From Litorihabitans aurantiacus (GTDB taxonomy: Bacteria; Actinomycetota; Actinomycetes; Actinomycetales; Beutenbergiaceae): DNA of 64,000 bases. A program made the position numbers and the translations under genes. Shown piece after piece: positions 19,193 to 27,680 of the stretch (position 1 is its first letter; every line of letters begins with the position of its first letter). The notes below the pieces were generated by a model. That model ran no database searches. It was not told the DNA's origin and saw only the letters and a list, made by a program, of their open reading frames with translations. The stretch is from positions 2,666,001 to 2,730,000 of the forward strand of contig NZ_BSUM01000001.1 of the NCBI RefSeq assembly GCF_030161595.1. Reading direction: 5' to 3'.

Positions 19193-19208
19193 CGGAAGAT
19201 ATCTTCCG
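19193..19208. promoter_or_regulatory. Perfect 16-base palindrome, probable operator
   Basis: CGGAAGATATCTTCCG ends three bases before the ATG of the winged-helix nucleotidyltransferase gene. AT-rich centre in very GC-rich DNA. Probable autoregulatory site. Confidence 0.65.
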
Positions 19209-19236
19209 CTCAAGGGAAACAACAACGGTCGCGGAC

Positions 19237-19276
19237 GACCGAACCCCCGCGGCCGGTGGGCCCCGGGGGTTCGGTC
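19237..19276 (-). terminator. Terminator of the furA-katA operon
   Basis: Perfect 13-base arms GACCGAACCCCCG and CGGGGGTTCGGTC with a 14-base loop, beginning 18 bases past the catalase stop codon. Confidence 0.75.
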
Positions 19277-19294
19277 ACACACGCGTGAGGAGGA

Positions 19295-20824
19295 TCAGCC
19301 CTGCGTCACCAGGTCCTCGTCCACCTCGGTGCTCGGCGAGGAGTTCCCCGCCGTGCCGAGCTCGCCGCGACGCAGTGCCTCGCGCACCACGGTCTCCACG
19401 CGGGAGCCGAGCTCGGCGTCGACGTTGCTCCAGTACGCCAGCGCCTTCACGAGGATCGGCTCGGACACGCCCCCGAGCAGGTGCCCGGAGATGTTGCCGA
19501 CGAGGCGGTCGCGCGCCGCGTCGTCGAGCACCTCGCGCACCAGCGTGCCGGCCTGGCCGAAGTCGTCGTCGGCCTCGCGCAGCGTGTAGGCCTGGCGCAC
19601 GAACTCGGAGTCGGTCGTCCAGGAGTCGGTCTCCGTGACGGCCGAGGGGTCGGCGTGCGGGCCGCCGTAGCTGTTCGGCGCGTAGACCGGGCGGTCGGCC
19701 GGGTAGTTCTCGGTCCGCATCGCCCCGGCCTGGCTGTAGGAGCTCGCCGGCACCTTCGGCGCGTTGACCGGCACGTGGGAGTAGTTCGCGCCGATGCGGT
19801 AGCGGTGCGCGTCCGCGTAGGAGAACACGCGGCCGAGCAGCATCTTGTCCGGCGAGAGGCCGATCCCCGGCACGAGGTTCGACGGCGCGAACGCCGCCTG
19901 CTCGATCTCCGCGAAGAAGTCCTCCGGGTTGCGGTTGAGCTCGAGCGTCCCGACCTCGATGAGCGGGTAGTCCTTCTGGGACCAGACCTTCGTCAGGTCG
20001 AACGGGTTGAAGCGGTAGTCGTTCGCCTCGTCGTAGGGCATGACCTGCACGTGCAGGGTCCACGTCGGGAACTCGCCCCGGTCGATCGCCTCGACGAGGT
20101 CGCGGCGGTGGTAGTCGCCGTCGACCCCGGCCATCTCGTCGGCGTCGTCCTGGCTGAAGAACTCGATGCCCTGGTCGGTCTTGAAGTGGTACTTGACCCA
20201 GAACTTCTCACCCTCGGCGTTGACCCACTGGAAGGTGTGCGAGCCGAAGCCGTCCATGTGGCGCCACGTGCGCGGGATGCCGCGGTCACCCATGAGCCAC
20301 GTGACCTGGTGGGCGGAGGCGGGCACCTGCGTCCAGAAGTCCCACTGCATGTTGTTGTCGCGCAGCCCGGTGTCGCTGCGGCGCTTCTGGCTGTGGATGA
20401 AGTCGGGGAACTGGATGGTGTCGCGGATGAAGAACACCGGGGTGTTGTTGCCCACGAGGTCGTAGTTGCCCTCGGAGGTGTAGAACTTCAACGCGAAGCC
20501 GCGCGGGTCGCGCCACGTGTCGGGGCTGCCCTGCTCACCTGCGACGGTCGAGAACCGCGCCAGCATCGGCGTCTCGGTGCCGGGCTGGAACAGCGCAGCC
20601 TTCGTGTAGCGCGAGACGTCCTTGCTCACGCGCAGGGTGCCGAACGCGCCGCCGCCCTTGGCGTGCACCACGCGCTCCGGCACGCGCTCGCGGTTGAAGT
20701 GCGCGAGCTTCTCGATCAGGTAGTGGTCGTGCAGCAGGATCGGGCCGTTCGGGCCGACGGTGAGCGAGTTCTGGTCGCTCCCGACCGGGGCTCCGAAGTC
20801 GTTGGTCGTGCGAGGGGTGCTCAT
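19295..20824 (-). CDS. katA: Catalase, clade 3 small-subunit heme type
   Basis: Converts hydrogen peroxide to water and oxygen in the cytoplasm. The 509-residue protein has the distal heme histidine H54 in [12 protein letters not shown], the Asn-containing [10 protein letters not shown], and the proximal heme Tyr signature [14 protein letters not shown]. Length matches small-subunit monofunctional catalases. ATG 20824 overlaps the furA stop by four bases, so catalase is co-translated with its likely peroxide-sensing repressor. A strong hairpin follows the gene. Confidence 0.97.
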   Translation of the reverse strand: MSTPRTTNDFGAPVGSDQNSLTVGPNGPILLHDHYLIEKLAHFNRERVPERVVHAKGGGAFGTLRVSKDVSRYTKAALFQPGTETPMLARFSTVAGEQGSPDTWRDPRGFALKFYTSEGNYDLVGNNTPVFFIRDTIQFPDFIHSQKRRSDTGLRDNNMQWDFWTQVPASAHQVTWLMGDRGIPRTWRHMDGFGSHTFQWVNAEGEKFWVKYHFKTDQGIEFFSQDDADEMAGVDGDYHRRDLVEAIDRGEFPTWTLHVQVMPYDEANDYRFNPFDLTKVWSQKDYPLIEVGTLELNRNPEDFFAEIEQAAFAPSNLVPGIGLSPDKMLLGRVFSYADAHRYRIGANYSHVPVNAPKVPASSYSQAGAMRTENYPADRPVYAPNSYGGPHADPSAVTETDSWTTDSEFVRQAYTLREADDDFGQAGTLVREVLDDAARDRLVGNISGHLLGGVSEPILVKALAYWSNVDAELGSRVETVVREALRRGELGTAGNSSPSTEVDEDLVTQG

Positions 20825-21291
20825 ACCGTTCCTTCCTGCAGGGGTGACGCCGCAGCCGGGGTCGGCTCGGGCGCGTGGTGCTGGCACCGGGAGCAGAGCC
20901 CCCAGTAGGTCACCTCCGACTCCGCGAGCGCGAAGCCGTGGTCGATGGCGGGCTGGAGGCACACCGTGTGCCCGACGGCGCAGGGCACGTCCACGATGAG
21001 GCCGCACCTCCGGCACACCAGGTGGTGGTGGTTGTCGCCGAGGTCGAGCTCGTACCTGGCGCTCCTGGCCCCGGTGGGGTCGACGCGGCGCACGAGCGCG
21101 GCGTCGGTCAGCGCGTTCAGGACGTCGTAGATCGCCTGGGTCGAGACGGAGTCCAGGCTCGTGCGCACGTCGCGCGCGATCTCCTCGGCGCTCGCGTGCG
21201 GCAACCGACGCAGCGTCGCCACGACGGCGAGGCGGGGCCGGGTGGCACGCAGGCCCCGATCCCGCAGCAGCGCCGTGTCGAGAGCCTCCAT
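20821..21291 (-). CDS. furA: Fur-family repressor, FurA/CatR type
   Basis: A 156-residue metalloregulator. The winged helix spans residues 5-85 ([38 protein letters not shown]). The dimerisation domain has His-rich [13 protein letters not shown] and two CxxC pairs (CRRC and CSRC) for structural zinc. Its coupling to the catalase gene indicates a peroxide- or iron-responsive repressor of the furA-katA operon, as in mycobacteria and Streptomyces. The C-terminal 15 residues are Pro/Ala-rich. A short inverted repeat lies just upstream of the start. Confidence 0.94.
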   Translation of the reverse strand: MEALDTALLRDRGLRATRPRLAVVATLRRLPHASAEEIARDVRTSLDSVSTQAIYDVLNALTDAALVRRVDPTGARSARYELDLGDNHHHLVCRRCGLIVDVPCAVGHTVCLQPAIDHGFALAESEVTYWGLCSRCQHHAPEPTPAAASPLQEGTV

Positions 21292-21313
21292 GACCGCGAC
21301 GGTACGGAGATAT

Positions 21314-21328
21314 CTGGAACGTTTCCAG
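21314..21328. promoter_or_regulatory. Candidate operator upstream of furA
   Basis: CTGGAA-CGT-TTCCAG, a perfect 6-3-6 inverted repeat 23 bases before the furA start and within the divergent region to the next gene. Likely FurA autoregulatory site by position. Confidence 0.45.
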
Positions 21329-21374
21329 TATGGGGACCCTCACCTCCTGCCTCACCCGACCTACGCTGACCCGT

Positions 21375-22274
21375 ATGAGCGCCTACCCCGACTACCTCCC
21401 GCTCGGCCCCGCCCCGCGCCCCACCAGCGGCGAGGAGCTGCACGCCCGCGTGGTCGCGACCGCGCGACAGCAGGGGTTCGGCGGCGCGTTCGAGGCCGGT
21501 ATGGAGGCGATCCTGGCCGGCACGACGATCGTGCTCGACGGCGACGACGTCGCCTCCGCCGCGGTGGACGCGACCGGCGTCGTGATCCCCGAGTCGGCCC
21601 TGACGTCGACCGATGCACACGACACGGCCGATCTGGCCGACTCCGCCAACCTCGAGAACCTCCCCGCCGTCGTCGGCGAGACGCCCGGGATCCTCCGCGT
21701 CGGCACGTTCCGCGCCCACCCGCTCACGGTGGCCGACGTCGCGATCGACGTCGACGCCGAGGTGCGCGACCTGCCGATCCGCTGGATCGACGCGGCGGAC
21801 GGGAGCGTCGGCGTCGAACCCCTGCCGCCCACCGAGGCCGCCCCCGTGACCGGCCACCTGCGCATCAGCGCGCCGCAGCAGGCGGTGGTCGACGCCGTGC
21901 GCCGGATCGCGACGGCGCAGGCGGCCGCGCAGGGCCTGACGCTCGTCCGGCTCGACGTCGAGCTCACGTCGGTGGGTCCGCGCGAGGTGAGCCTGCGCGC
22001 CGAGGCGAAGCTGCGGCGCGGCATCCTGTCGGCCTCCGCGCACGCCACCGGCCGGGCGTCGGTCGACGACGCGCTGGTGCTGCGGTTCGCCGACGTGAGC
22101 CTGGGGAGTGCGAACCCCATCGTGGCGGGGCTGCTCGCCGTCGCGCGCGGGCGGGTGCGCGAGGCGACGGCGCGGCCGATCGACCTCGCGGAGCAGCTGC
22201 CGCCCGGCGTGCGCGTCAGCGGCGTGCAGCTCGAGGCCGGGGAGCACCTGCGCCTGAGCGCCCGGCTCAGCTGA
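21375..22274 (+). CDS. Protein of unknown function, possible LmeA/DUF2993-like lipid-binding domain
   Basis: ATG 21375 gives 299 residues with no signal peptide and no membrane helix. Acidic N-terminal half, then alternating strands such as [58 protein letters not shown] and [23 protein letters not shown]. The pattern (repeated amphipathic strands and a late GLL...R segment) is reminiscent of DUF2993-type beta domains, but the resemblance is weak and I would not assign a function. It ends four bases before the convergent hspR gene. Confidence 0.75.
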   Translation: MSAYPDYLPLGPAPRPTSGEELHARVVATARQQGFGGAFEAGMEAILAGTTIVLDGDDVASAAVDATGVVIPESALTSTDAHDTADLADSANLENLPAVVGETPGILRVGTFRAHPLTVADVAIDVDAEVRDLPIRWIDAADGSVGVEPLPPTEAAPVTGHLRISAPQQAVVDAVRRIATAQAAAQGLTLVRLDVELTSVGPREVSLRAEAKLRRGILSASAHATGRASVDDALVLRFADVSLGSANPIVAGLLAVARGRVREATARPIDLAEQLPPGVRVSGVQLEAGEHLRLSARLS

Positions 22275-22277
22275 GTC

Positions 22278-22718
22278 TCAGCGCCCGGGCCGCCAGAGCA
22301 CGAGCGCGCCCGAGGTGCGCACGACGCCGGAGCCGGCCTCCGCCGTCGGGCGCGTGCGGGCGCGGCGACCGCGGGGGACGGACTCGACGTCGCCCGTGGT
22401 GCTCGCGGCGAAGACGCGCGAGCCGGGGTCGATGACCGACCGGAGGCCCTCGAGCGCCGCGAGCAGCGCCGCGTTCTCGCGCTGCAGCGCCAGGATGCGG
22501 CTGATGCCCTCGAGGTTGACCCCCTCGAGTGAGAGCCGCTGGACCTCGCGCAGCGCTGCGACGTCGCGCAGCGAATAACGACGGCCGCGCCCCGCGGTGC
22601 GGTGCGGTACCACGAGGCCGAGGCGGTCGTACTGGCGCAGCGTCTGCGCGTGCATCCCGGCGAGCTCGGCCGCGGCGGACACGGTGAGGACCGGGGCGTC
22701 GTAGGACCTGTCGGCCAT
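22278..22718 (-). CDS. hspR: Heat-shock repressor HspR, MerR family
   Basis: Repressor of the dnaK operon. Residues 10-80 are a MerR helix-turn-helix (VSAAAELAGMHAQTLRQYDRLGLV, then RRYSLRDVAALREVQRLS), followed by the coiled segment EGISRILALQRENAALLAAL. In actinobacteria HspR binds HAIR inverted repeats with DnaK as co-repressor; two such repeats lie upstream of dnaK here. Located 45 bases after dnaJ at the end of dnaK-grpE-dnaJ-hspR, giving feedback control. The C-terminal tail is Arg-rich. Confidence 0.96.
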   Translation of the reverse strand: MADRSYDAPVLTVSAAAELAGMHAQTLRQYDRLGLVVPHRTAGRGRRYSLRDVAALREVQRLSLEGVNLEGISRILALQRENAALLAALEGLRSVIDPGSRVFAASTTGDVESVPRGRRARTRPTAEAGSGVVRTSGALVLWRPGR

Positions 22719-22763
22719 CGCTGCTCCTCCCTTCCCGTGTCCGTCGCTCGAGCGGCGGGCTTC

Positions 22764-23786
22764 CTAGTGCGCGGCCGAGCCGGCCAGTCCCGAGCGCGGG
22801 TCGGCGTCCGCCGTCGCCTCGGCGAACGCCTCGACGGCGGCGCGCGCCGCGTCGCTGAGCCGCTCGGGGACGGCGACCTGGATGGTGACGATGAGGTCGC
22901 CGTCGCCCTTGCTGCTGCGGACGCCCTTGCCGCGCACCCGCAGGCGCTTGCCCGACGGCGAGCCCTCCGGCACTCGCACGCGCACCGATCCGCCGTCGAA
23001 CGTCGGCACCGTGATGGTCGCACCGAGCGCCGCCTCCGCGAAGGTGACGGGCACGGTCAGGGCGAGGTTCGCGCCGTCGATCGAGAAGACCGGGTGGGGC
23101 GAGACGGTCACGGCGACCATGAGGTCGCCCGGCGCGCCGCCGTGCTGACCCGGGCGGCCCTTGCCGCGCAGGCGGATCTTCTGACCGTCACGCACCCCGG
23201 CGGGGATGCGGACCGTCGTCGACCTGCCCTCGACCGAGACCGGCATCTCGCCGCCCTCGACCGCGAGCCGGAACGGCAGCGTGAGCGTGGCGTTCAGGTC
23301 GGCGCCCTGCTCCGGTCCGCCGAAACCGGCGCGACGCCGGCCGCCGGGGCCGCCGGCCCCGGGCGCACCCCCGCCGAACATCCCCGAGAGGATGTCCTCG
23401 AAGCTGCCGGCACCGGCGCCGCCGAAGCGGCCGCCGCCGGGCGCACCGCCCGGCGCCCCCTGGCCGCCGCCGAACACCCCGCCGAACAGGTCCTCGAAGC
23501 TCGCACCGCCCCCGGCGCCGCCGGCCCCCGCGGTGAAGCGGGGACCGCCGCCGGCCATGGCGCGCAGGCCGTCGTACTGCTTGCGCTGCTCGGGGTCCGA
23601 CAGGACGGCGTACGCCTCGCCGATCTCCTTGAACCGCGCCTCCGCCTTCGCGTCGCCGGGGTTCTGGTCCGGGTGGTGGGTCCGGGCCAGCTTGCGGTAG
23701 GCCTTCTTGACAGCGGCGTCGTCGGCGTCCTTGGGCACGCCGAGCATGGCGTAGAAGTCCTTCTCCAACCAGTCCTGGCCGCTCAC
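22764..23786 (-). CDS. dnaJ: Chaperone DnaJ (zinc-finger-less type)
   Basis: Co-chaperone that stimulates DnaK ATPase. J domain at residues 9-75 with HPD at 38-40; then a Gly/Phe-rich region with two similar SFEDLFGG / SFEDILSG segments; then two substrate-binding beta domains (from [15 protein letters not shown]). The four CxxCxGxG zinc motifs of classical DnaJ are absent, as in DnaJ1/CbpA-like proteins of HspR operons. 340 residues from GTG 23786. An 80-base gap separates it from grpE. Confidence 0.95.
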   Translation of the reverse strand: MSGQDWLEKDFYAMLGVPKDADDAAVKKAYRKLARTHHPDQNPGDAKAEARFKEIGEAYAVLSDPEQRKQYDGLRAMAGGGPRFTAGAGGAGGGASFEDLFGGVFGGGQGAPGGAPGGGRFGGAGAGSFEDILSGMFGGGAPGAGGPGGRRRAGFGGPEQGADLNATLTLPFRLAVEGGEMPVSVEGRSTTVRIPAGVRDGQKIRLRGKGRPGQHGGAPGDLMVAVTVSPHPVFSIDGANLALTVPVTFAEAALGATITVPTFDGGSVRVRVPEGSPSGKRLRVRGKGVRSSKGDGDLIVTIQVAVPERLSDAARAAVEAFAEATADADPRSGLAGSAAH

Positions 23787-23866
23787 GGGCGCCTCCTCAC
23801 GTCATCCATCGGGTGTCGGGAAACCTCTCGGCGAGAGTCAGCAAACCTCTCGCGGATCATGGTGGG

Positions 23867-24490
23867 TCACTCGGGGCCGGTGACGCCCACGCGCGCCGGG
23901 CGGATCACGGCCGTGCCGCGACGGTAGCCGGGCTGGGCCACCATCGTGATCGTGGTCGCCGTGGCCTCGGCCGACGTGGCGTGCATGAGCGCCTCGTGGT
24001 GGGCGGGGTCGAACTCGTCGCCCACCTCGCCGAACCGCTCGACGCCGAACCGCGAGCTCAGCACCTGCTCGAGCTTCTCGGCCACCGCGAGGAACGGTCC
24101 CGTGAGGTCACCGTGCTGGCGGGCCAGCGCGATGTCGTCGAGCACCGGCACGACCGCCTCGACGACGTCGGCCGCCCCGCGCTCGCGCGCCGCCGCCTCC
24201 TGCTCGCGCGACCGCTTCACGAACGCGTTGTGGCGCTGCTCGGCGTTGTAGGCGTCGGCCTTGGCGCGGGCGAGCTGGTCCTGCAGGTCCAGCACCTCGG
24301 CGGCCCGGGCGTCCTCCGCGGGAGCGGCCGCGCCCTCGGCGTCGCCCTCACCCGCGGCACCCGACGGCGGGGCGGTGCTCTGGTCCGCCCCGCCGTCGGC
24401 CGCGTCACGGCGCTCGTACGTCTCCGGATCCATGCGCCGCTTGTCGCGGATCACGGGCTCCGGCTGCTCCTCGTACGAGGCGCCGCTCAC
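23867..24490 (-). CDS. grpE: Nucleotide exchange factor GrpE
   Basis: Releases ADP from DnaK. Residues 1-75 are acidic and Ala/Pro-rich; a coiled coil follows ([33 protein letters not shown]), then the beta-wing head with [40 protein letters not shown] and [21 protein letters not shown] 24490 overlaps the dnaK stop codon, so the two are translationally coupled. Confidence 0.96.
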   Translation of the reverse strand: MSGASYEEQPEPVIRDKRRMDPETYERRDAADGGADQSTAPPSGAAGEGDAEGAAAPAEDARAAEVLDLQDQLARAKADAYNAEQRHNAFVKRSREQEAAARERGAADVVEAVVPVLDDIALARQHGDLTGPFLAVAEKLEQVLSSRFGVERFGEVGDEFDPAHHEALMHATSAEATATTITMVAQPGYRRGTAVIRPARVGVTGPE

Positions 24491-26358
24491 TTCTTGTCGT
24501 CCTCGTCCTCGACGACCTCGGCGTCCACGACGTCCTCGTCCGCCGGGGCGTCCTGCGGCTGGGCCCCAGCGGCACCGTCGGCACCCGCGGGGGCGCCGTC
24601 GGCGTCGGCCTGGGCGTAGAGCGCCTGGCCGATCTTCTGGCTGACCTCGGACAGCGTCGCGGTCGCGGACTTCACGGCCTCGACGTCGGTGCCCTCGAGC
24701 GCGGTGCGCACCCCGGCGACGGCCTCGCGGACCTCGGAGGCGACGTCCTCGGGCAGCTTCTCGGCGTTCTCGGTGAGCAGCTTCTCGGTGGAGTAGGCGA
24801 GGTTCTCCGCGGTGTTGCGGACCTCGGCCTCCTCGCGGCGCGCGGCGTCCTCGGCGGCGTGCGCCTCGGCCTCCTTGATCATGCGGTCGATCTCCTCCTT
24901 CGGGAGGGCCGAGCCACCGGTGATCGTCATCGACTGCTCCTTGCCCGTGCCACGGTCCTTGGCGGACACGTGCACGATGCCGTTCGCGTCGATGTCGAAG
25001 GTCACCTCGATCTGCGGCAGACCGCGCGGCGCCGGCGCGATGCCGGTCAGCTCGAACGTGCCGAGCGCCTTGTTGTCCGCGGCGAAGTCGCGCTCACCCT
25101 GGTAGACCTGGATCAGCACGGAGGGCTGGTTGTCCTCGGCCGTGGAGAAGACCTCGCTGCGCTTGGTCGGGATCGCCGTGTTGCGCTCGATGAGCTTCGT
25201 CATCACGCCGCCGCGGGTCTCGATGCCGAGCGAGAGCGGCGTGACGTCGATCAGCAGGACGTCCTTGCGGTCACCCTTGATGACGCCGGCCTGGAGCGCG
25301 GCGCCGACGGCGACGACCTCGTCCGGGTTCACGCCCTTGTTGGGCTCGCGGCCGCCGGTGAGGCCCTTGACGACCTCGGTGACGGCGGGCATGCGGGTGG
25401 AGCCACCGACGAGCACGACGTGGTCGATGTCGTCGACCTTGATGCCGGCGTCCTCGATAACCTTGCGGAACGGTGCCTTGGTGCGCTCGAGCAGGTCGGA
25501 GGTCATCTGCTCGAACTGGGCGCGGGAGAGCTTCTCCTCGAGGTGGATCGGGCCGTTCTCCGTCATGGAGAGGTACTGCAGCGAGATCGTGGTCGACGTC
25601 GCCGAGGACAGCTCCTTCTTGGCGGTCTCGGCGGCCTCGCGCAGGCGCTGCAGGGCGATCTTGTCCTTGGACAGGTCGACGCCGTAGGCGTTCTTCACCT
25701 GGCTGACGAGCCACGCGACGATGGCGGCGTCCCAGTCGTCACCACCGAGGCGGTTGTCACCGCTGGTGGCGCGCACCTGGATGGTGGAGAAGTCGTCCTC
25801 GTCCTTGCCGACCTCGAGGAGCGAGACGTCGAACGTGCCGCCGCCCAGGTCGAAGACCAGGATGAGCTCGTCCTCCTTGCCGCGCTCGAGGCCGTAGGCC
25901 AGCGCGGCCGCGGTCGGCTCATTGACGATGCGCAGCACGTTGAGGCCGGCGACCTGACCGGCGTCCTTCGTCGCCTGGCGCTCGGCGTCGTTGAAGTAGG
26001 CCGGGACGGTGATGACCGCGTCGGTGACGGGCTCGCCCAGGTAGGACTCGGCGTCCTTCTTCAGCTTGCCGAGGATGCGCGCGGAGATCTCCTGCGCGCT
26101 GTAGGACTTGTCGTCGATCGCCTGGGTCCAGTCGGTGCCCATGTGGCGCTTGACGGAGGAGATCGTGCGGTCGACGTTCGTGACGGCCTGACGCTTGGCG
26201 ACCTCGCCGACGAGGACCTCGCCGGACTTGGAGAACGCGACGACGGACGGCGTGGTGCGCGCGCCCTCGGCGTTCGCGATGACGGTGGGCTCGCCGCCCT
26301 CGAGGACCGAGACGACGGAGTTGGTGGTTCCGAGGTCGATGCCGACTGCTCGTGCCAT
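24487..26358 (-). CDS. dnaK: Chaperone DnaK (Hsp70)
   Basis: ATP-dependent chaperone, and co-repressor with HspR in actinobacteria. ATG 26358 gives 623 residues. The ATPase domain shows [13 protein letters not shown], the phosphate-2 loop [16 protein letters not shown]-like segment and [13 protein letters not shown]. The substrate-binding domain begins near [14 protein letters not shown]. The C-terminal tail is Ala/Asp/Glu-rich and ends DDKK. AAGGAG lies 11 bases before the start, and a promoter flanked by two HAIR elements lies upstream. Confidence 0.98.
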   Translation of the reverse strand: MARAVGIDLGTTNSVVSVLEGGEPTVIANAEGARTTPSVVAFSKSGEVLVGEVAKRQAVTNVDRTISSVKRHMGTDWTQAIDDKSYSAQEISARILGKLKKDAESYLGEPVTDAVITVPAYFNDAERQATKDAGQVAGLNVLRIVNEPTAAALAYGLERGKEDELILVFDLGGGTFDVSLLEVGKDEDDFSTIQVRATSGDNRLGGDDWDAAIVAWLVSQVKNAYGVDLSKDKIALQRLREAAETAKKELSSATSTTISLQYLSMTENGPIHLEEKLSRAQFEQMTSDLLERTKAPFRKVIEDAGIKVDDIDHVVLVGGSTRMPAVTEVVKGLTGGREPNKGVNPDEVVAVGAALQAGVIKGDRKDVLLIDVTPLSLGIETRGGVMTKLIERNTAIPTKRSEVFSTAEDNQPSVLIQVYQGERDFAADNKALGTFELTGIAPAPRGLPQIEVTFDIDANGIVHVSAKDRGTGKEQSMTITGGSALPKEEIDRMIKEAEAHAAEDAARREEAEVRNTAENLAYSTEKLLTENAEKLPEDVASEVREAVAGVRTALEGTDVEAVKSATATLSEVSQKIGQALYAQADADGAPAGADGAAGAQPQDAPADEDVVDAEVVEDEDDKK

Positions 26359-26407
26359 GTCTGTACTGCTCCTTCCGGACGCCGCCACGGATCCCGCGGG
26401 CGTCCAC

Positions 26408-26428
26408 CTTGAGTCTGCCGTGCTCAAG
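26408..26428. promoter_or_regulatory. HAIR element 1 (HspR operator)
   Basis: CTTGAGT-N7-GCTCAAG, one mismatch from the CTTGAGT-N7-ACTCAAG consensus, overlapping the inferred -10 of dnaK. Confidence 0.9.
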
Positions 26429-26455
26429 TCTGCGCCCCCGGGTCGGAGCCGTCAA
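26427..26455 (-). promoter_or_regulatory. dnaK promoter
   Basis: Minus-strand -35 TTGACG (26450-26455), a 17-base spacer and -10 CAGACT (26427-26432). It is bracketed by the two HAIR elements, so HspR binding would block it. Confidence 0.55.
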
Positions 26456-26460
26456 GTGAA

Positions 26461-26481
26461 CTTGAGCCTGCCTGACTCAAC
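26461..26481. promoter_or_regulatory. HAIR element 2 (HspR operator)
   Basis: CTTGAGC-N7-ACTCAAC, two mismatches from the HAIR consensus, just upstream of the -35. A further symmetric TCAAGT-GA-ACTTGA overlaps its edge at 26452-26465. Confidence 0.8.
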
Positions 26482-26540
26482 CTCGATGGCGTACGAGCTA
26501 TTCCGTCAGCTCGGCGGGCGACCGGACCCCCGCCACGCGT

Positions 26541-27524
26541 TCAGTCGAGCTCGACCCGGTCCGCCTGGGGGCCGCGGTCGCTCTGACGGACCTGGTACCG
26601 GACGCGGTCGCCCTCCTGCAGCCCGTCCACGCCGCGCACCCCGGAGATGTGGACGAAGAGGTCGTCCCCACCCGCGTCGGGGACGATGAACCCGAATCCC
26701 CGGTCGACGTCGAACCGCGCCACGACACCCGACCCGCCGCGCACGGGGGCGGATCGGTCCGGGCGCTGCCGGTCCGGGCGCTGCCGGTGCCCCGCCGGAG
26801 CGCCACGCCCGGCTCCCGCGGACGGACGGCGTGAGCCGCCACCCACGATGTCGACGTCGCGGGCCAGCGGGCCGCGGTCGCCGTCCACCACGGCGAAGGT
26901 CACACGATCCCCCTCGAGGAGGTCTCGCACTCCCGAGCGCAGGGCCTTCGCGTGCACGAACACGCTGTCGCCCCCGGCGTCGGGCTCGATGAAGCCGAAG
27001 CCCTTGACGGCGTCGAAGAAGGTCACGCTGCCGTCGGCGCCGTCCGAGCCGGCCGACCCGGCCGAGCGCGCCGCGCCGGAGGCACCCCCGGCACGCTCCG
27101 CGAGCGGCAGCACGTGGTCCGCCTGCGGCCCCTTCTCGCCGTCGACCACGAGGAACGCGACCCGCTGCCCCTCGCGGACCACGCCCCCACCCACGATGGC
27201 GGAGCTGTGCACGAAGACCTCGGTGCCGTCGTCCTGCGCGAGGAAGCCGTACCCCTTGGTCGACTCGTACCAGGTCACCGTGCCGAGCACCCCGAGCGCG
27301 GAGTCGGCCGGAAGATCACCGGTGACCCGCACGCGCCTGGCCTGGGGGCCCCGGTCGGACTCACCGACCTCGAACTCGACCTGCTGACCCTCGCGGAGCC
27401 CGCGGTCGGCGTCGGCCCCGACGATCTCCGACGCGTGGATGAACAGGTCCTCGGCACCCCCACCGAGGTCGATGAAACCGAAACCCCGGTCGGTGTCGAA
27501 CCAGCGGACGACTCCCTGCGGCAC
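26541..27524 (-). CDS. Protein with four cold-shock domains
   Basis: GTG 27524 with AAGGAG six bases upstream gives 327 residues made almost wholly of four cold-shock (OB-fold) domains, at about residues 2-68, 79-141, 164-228 and 264-327. Each has an RNP1-like motif (RGFGFI, KGYGFL, KGFGFI, RGFGFI) and RNP2-like motif (DLFIHAS, EVFVHSS, SVFVHAK, DLFVHIS), so all four should bind single-stranded nucleic acid. Linkers are Gly/Ala/Ser-rich and, before domain 4, Arg/Gln-rich with a duplicated RQRPD. Bacterial cold-shock proteins normally have one domain of about 67 residues. Probably an RNA chaperone or translation modulator; inference. Encoded alone, divergent from DUF2252. Confidence 0.92.
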   Translation of the reverse strand: MPQGVVRWFDTDRGFGFIDLGGGAEDLFIHASEIVGADADRGLREGQQVEFEVGESDRGPQARRVRVTGDLPADSALGVLGTVTWYESTKGYGFLAQDDGTEVFVHSSAIVGGGVVREGQRVAFLVVDGEKGPQADHVLPLAERAGGASGAARSAGSAGSDGADGSVTFFDAVKGFGFIEPDAGGDSVFVHAKALRSGVRDLLEGDRVTFAVVDGDRGPLARDVDIVGGGSRRPSAGAGRGAPAGHRQRPDRQRPDRSAPVRGGSGVVARFDVDRGFGFIVPDAGGDDLFVHISGVRGVDGLQEGDRVRYQVRQSDRGPQADRVELD

Positions 27525-27680
27525 TGTGCACTCCTTCGTCGGATCGATCTGTCGTGACGGACGGACGTCGATTCTCCCCCACGCCTCGATGCCGGACGAG
27601 CCCCCGGCCCCCGCGCACGACCCCTCTAGACTCGAGCCCCGTCTCCGTCGACCGGCCAGCACCCCAGAAGGCGAGCACGC

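Noticed and set aside
17135-19300. Integration of a mobile island at tRNA-Ser
   Set aside because: The tRNA neighbours the HEPN cassette, but no integrase gene and no copy of the tRNA 3' end were found on the far side.
27525-27680. Riboswitch or cold-shock leader upstream of the four-CSD gene
   Set aside because: Only 156 bases, shared with a divergent gene, and no conserved fold could be recognised.
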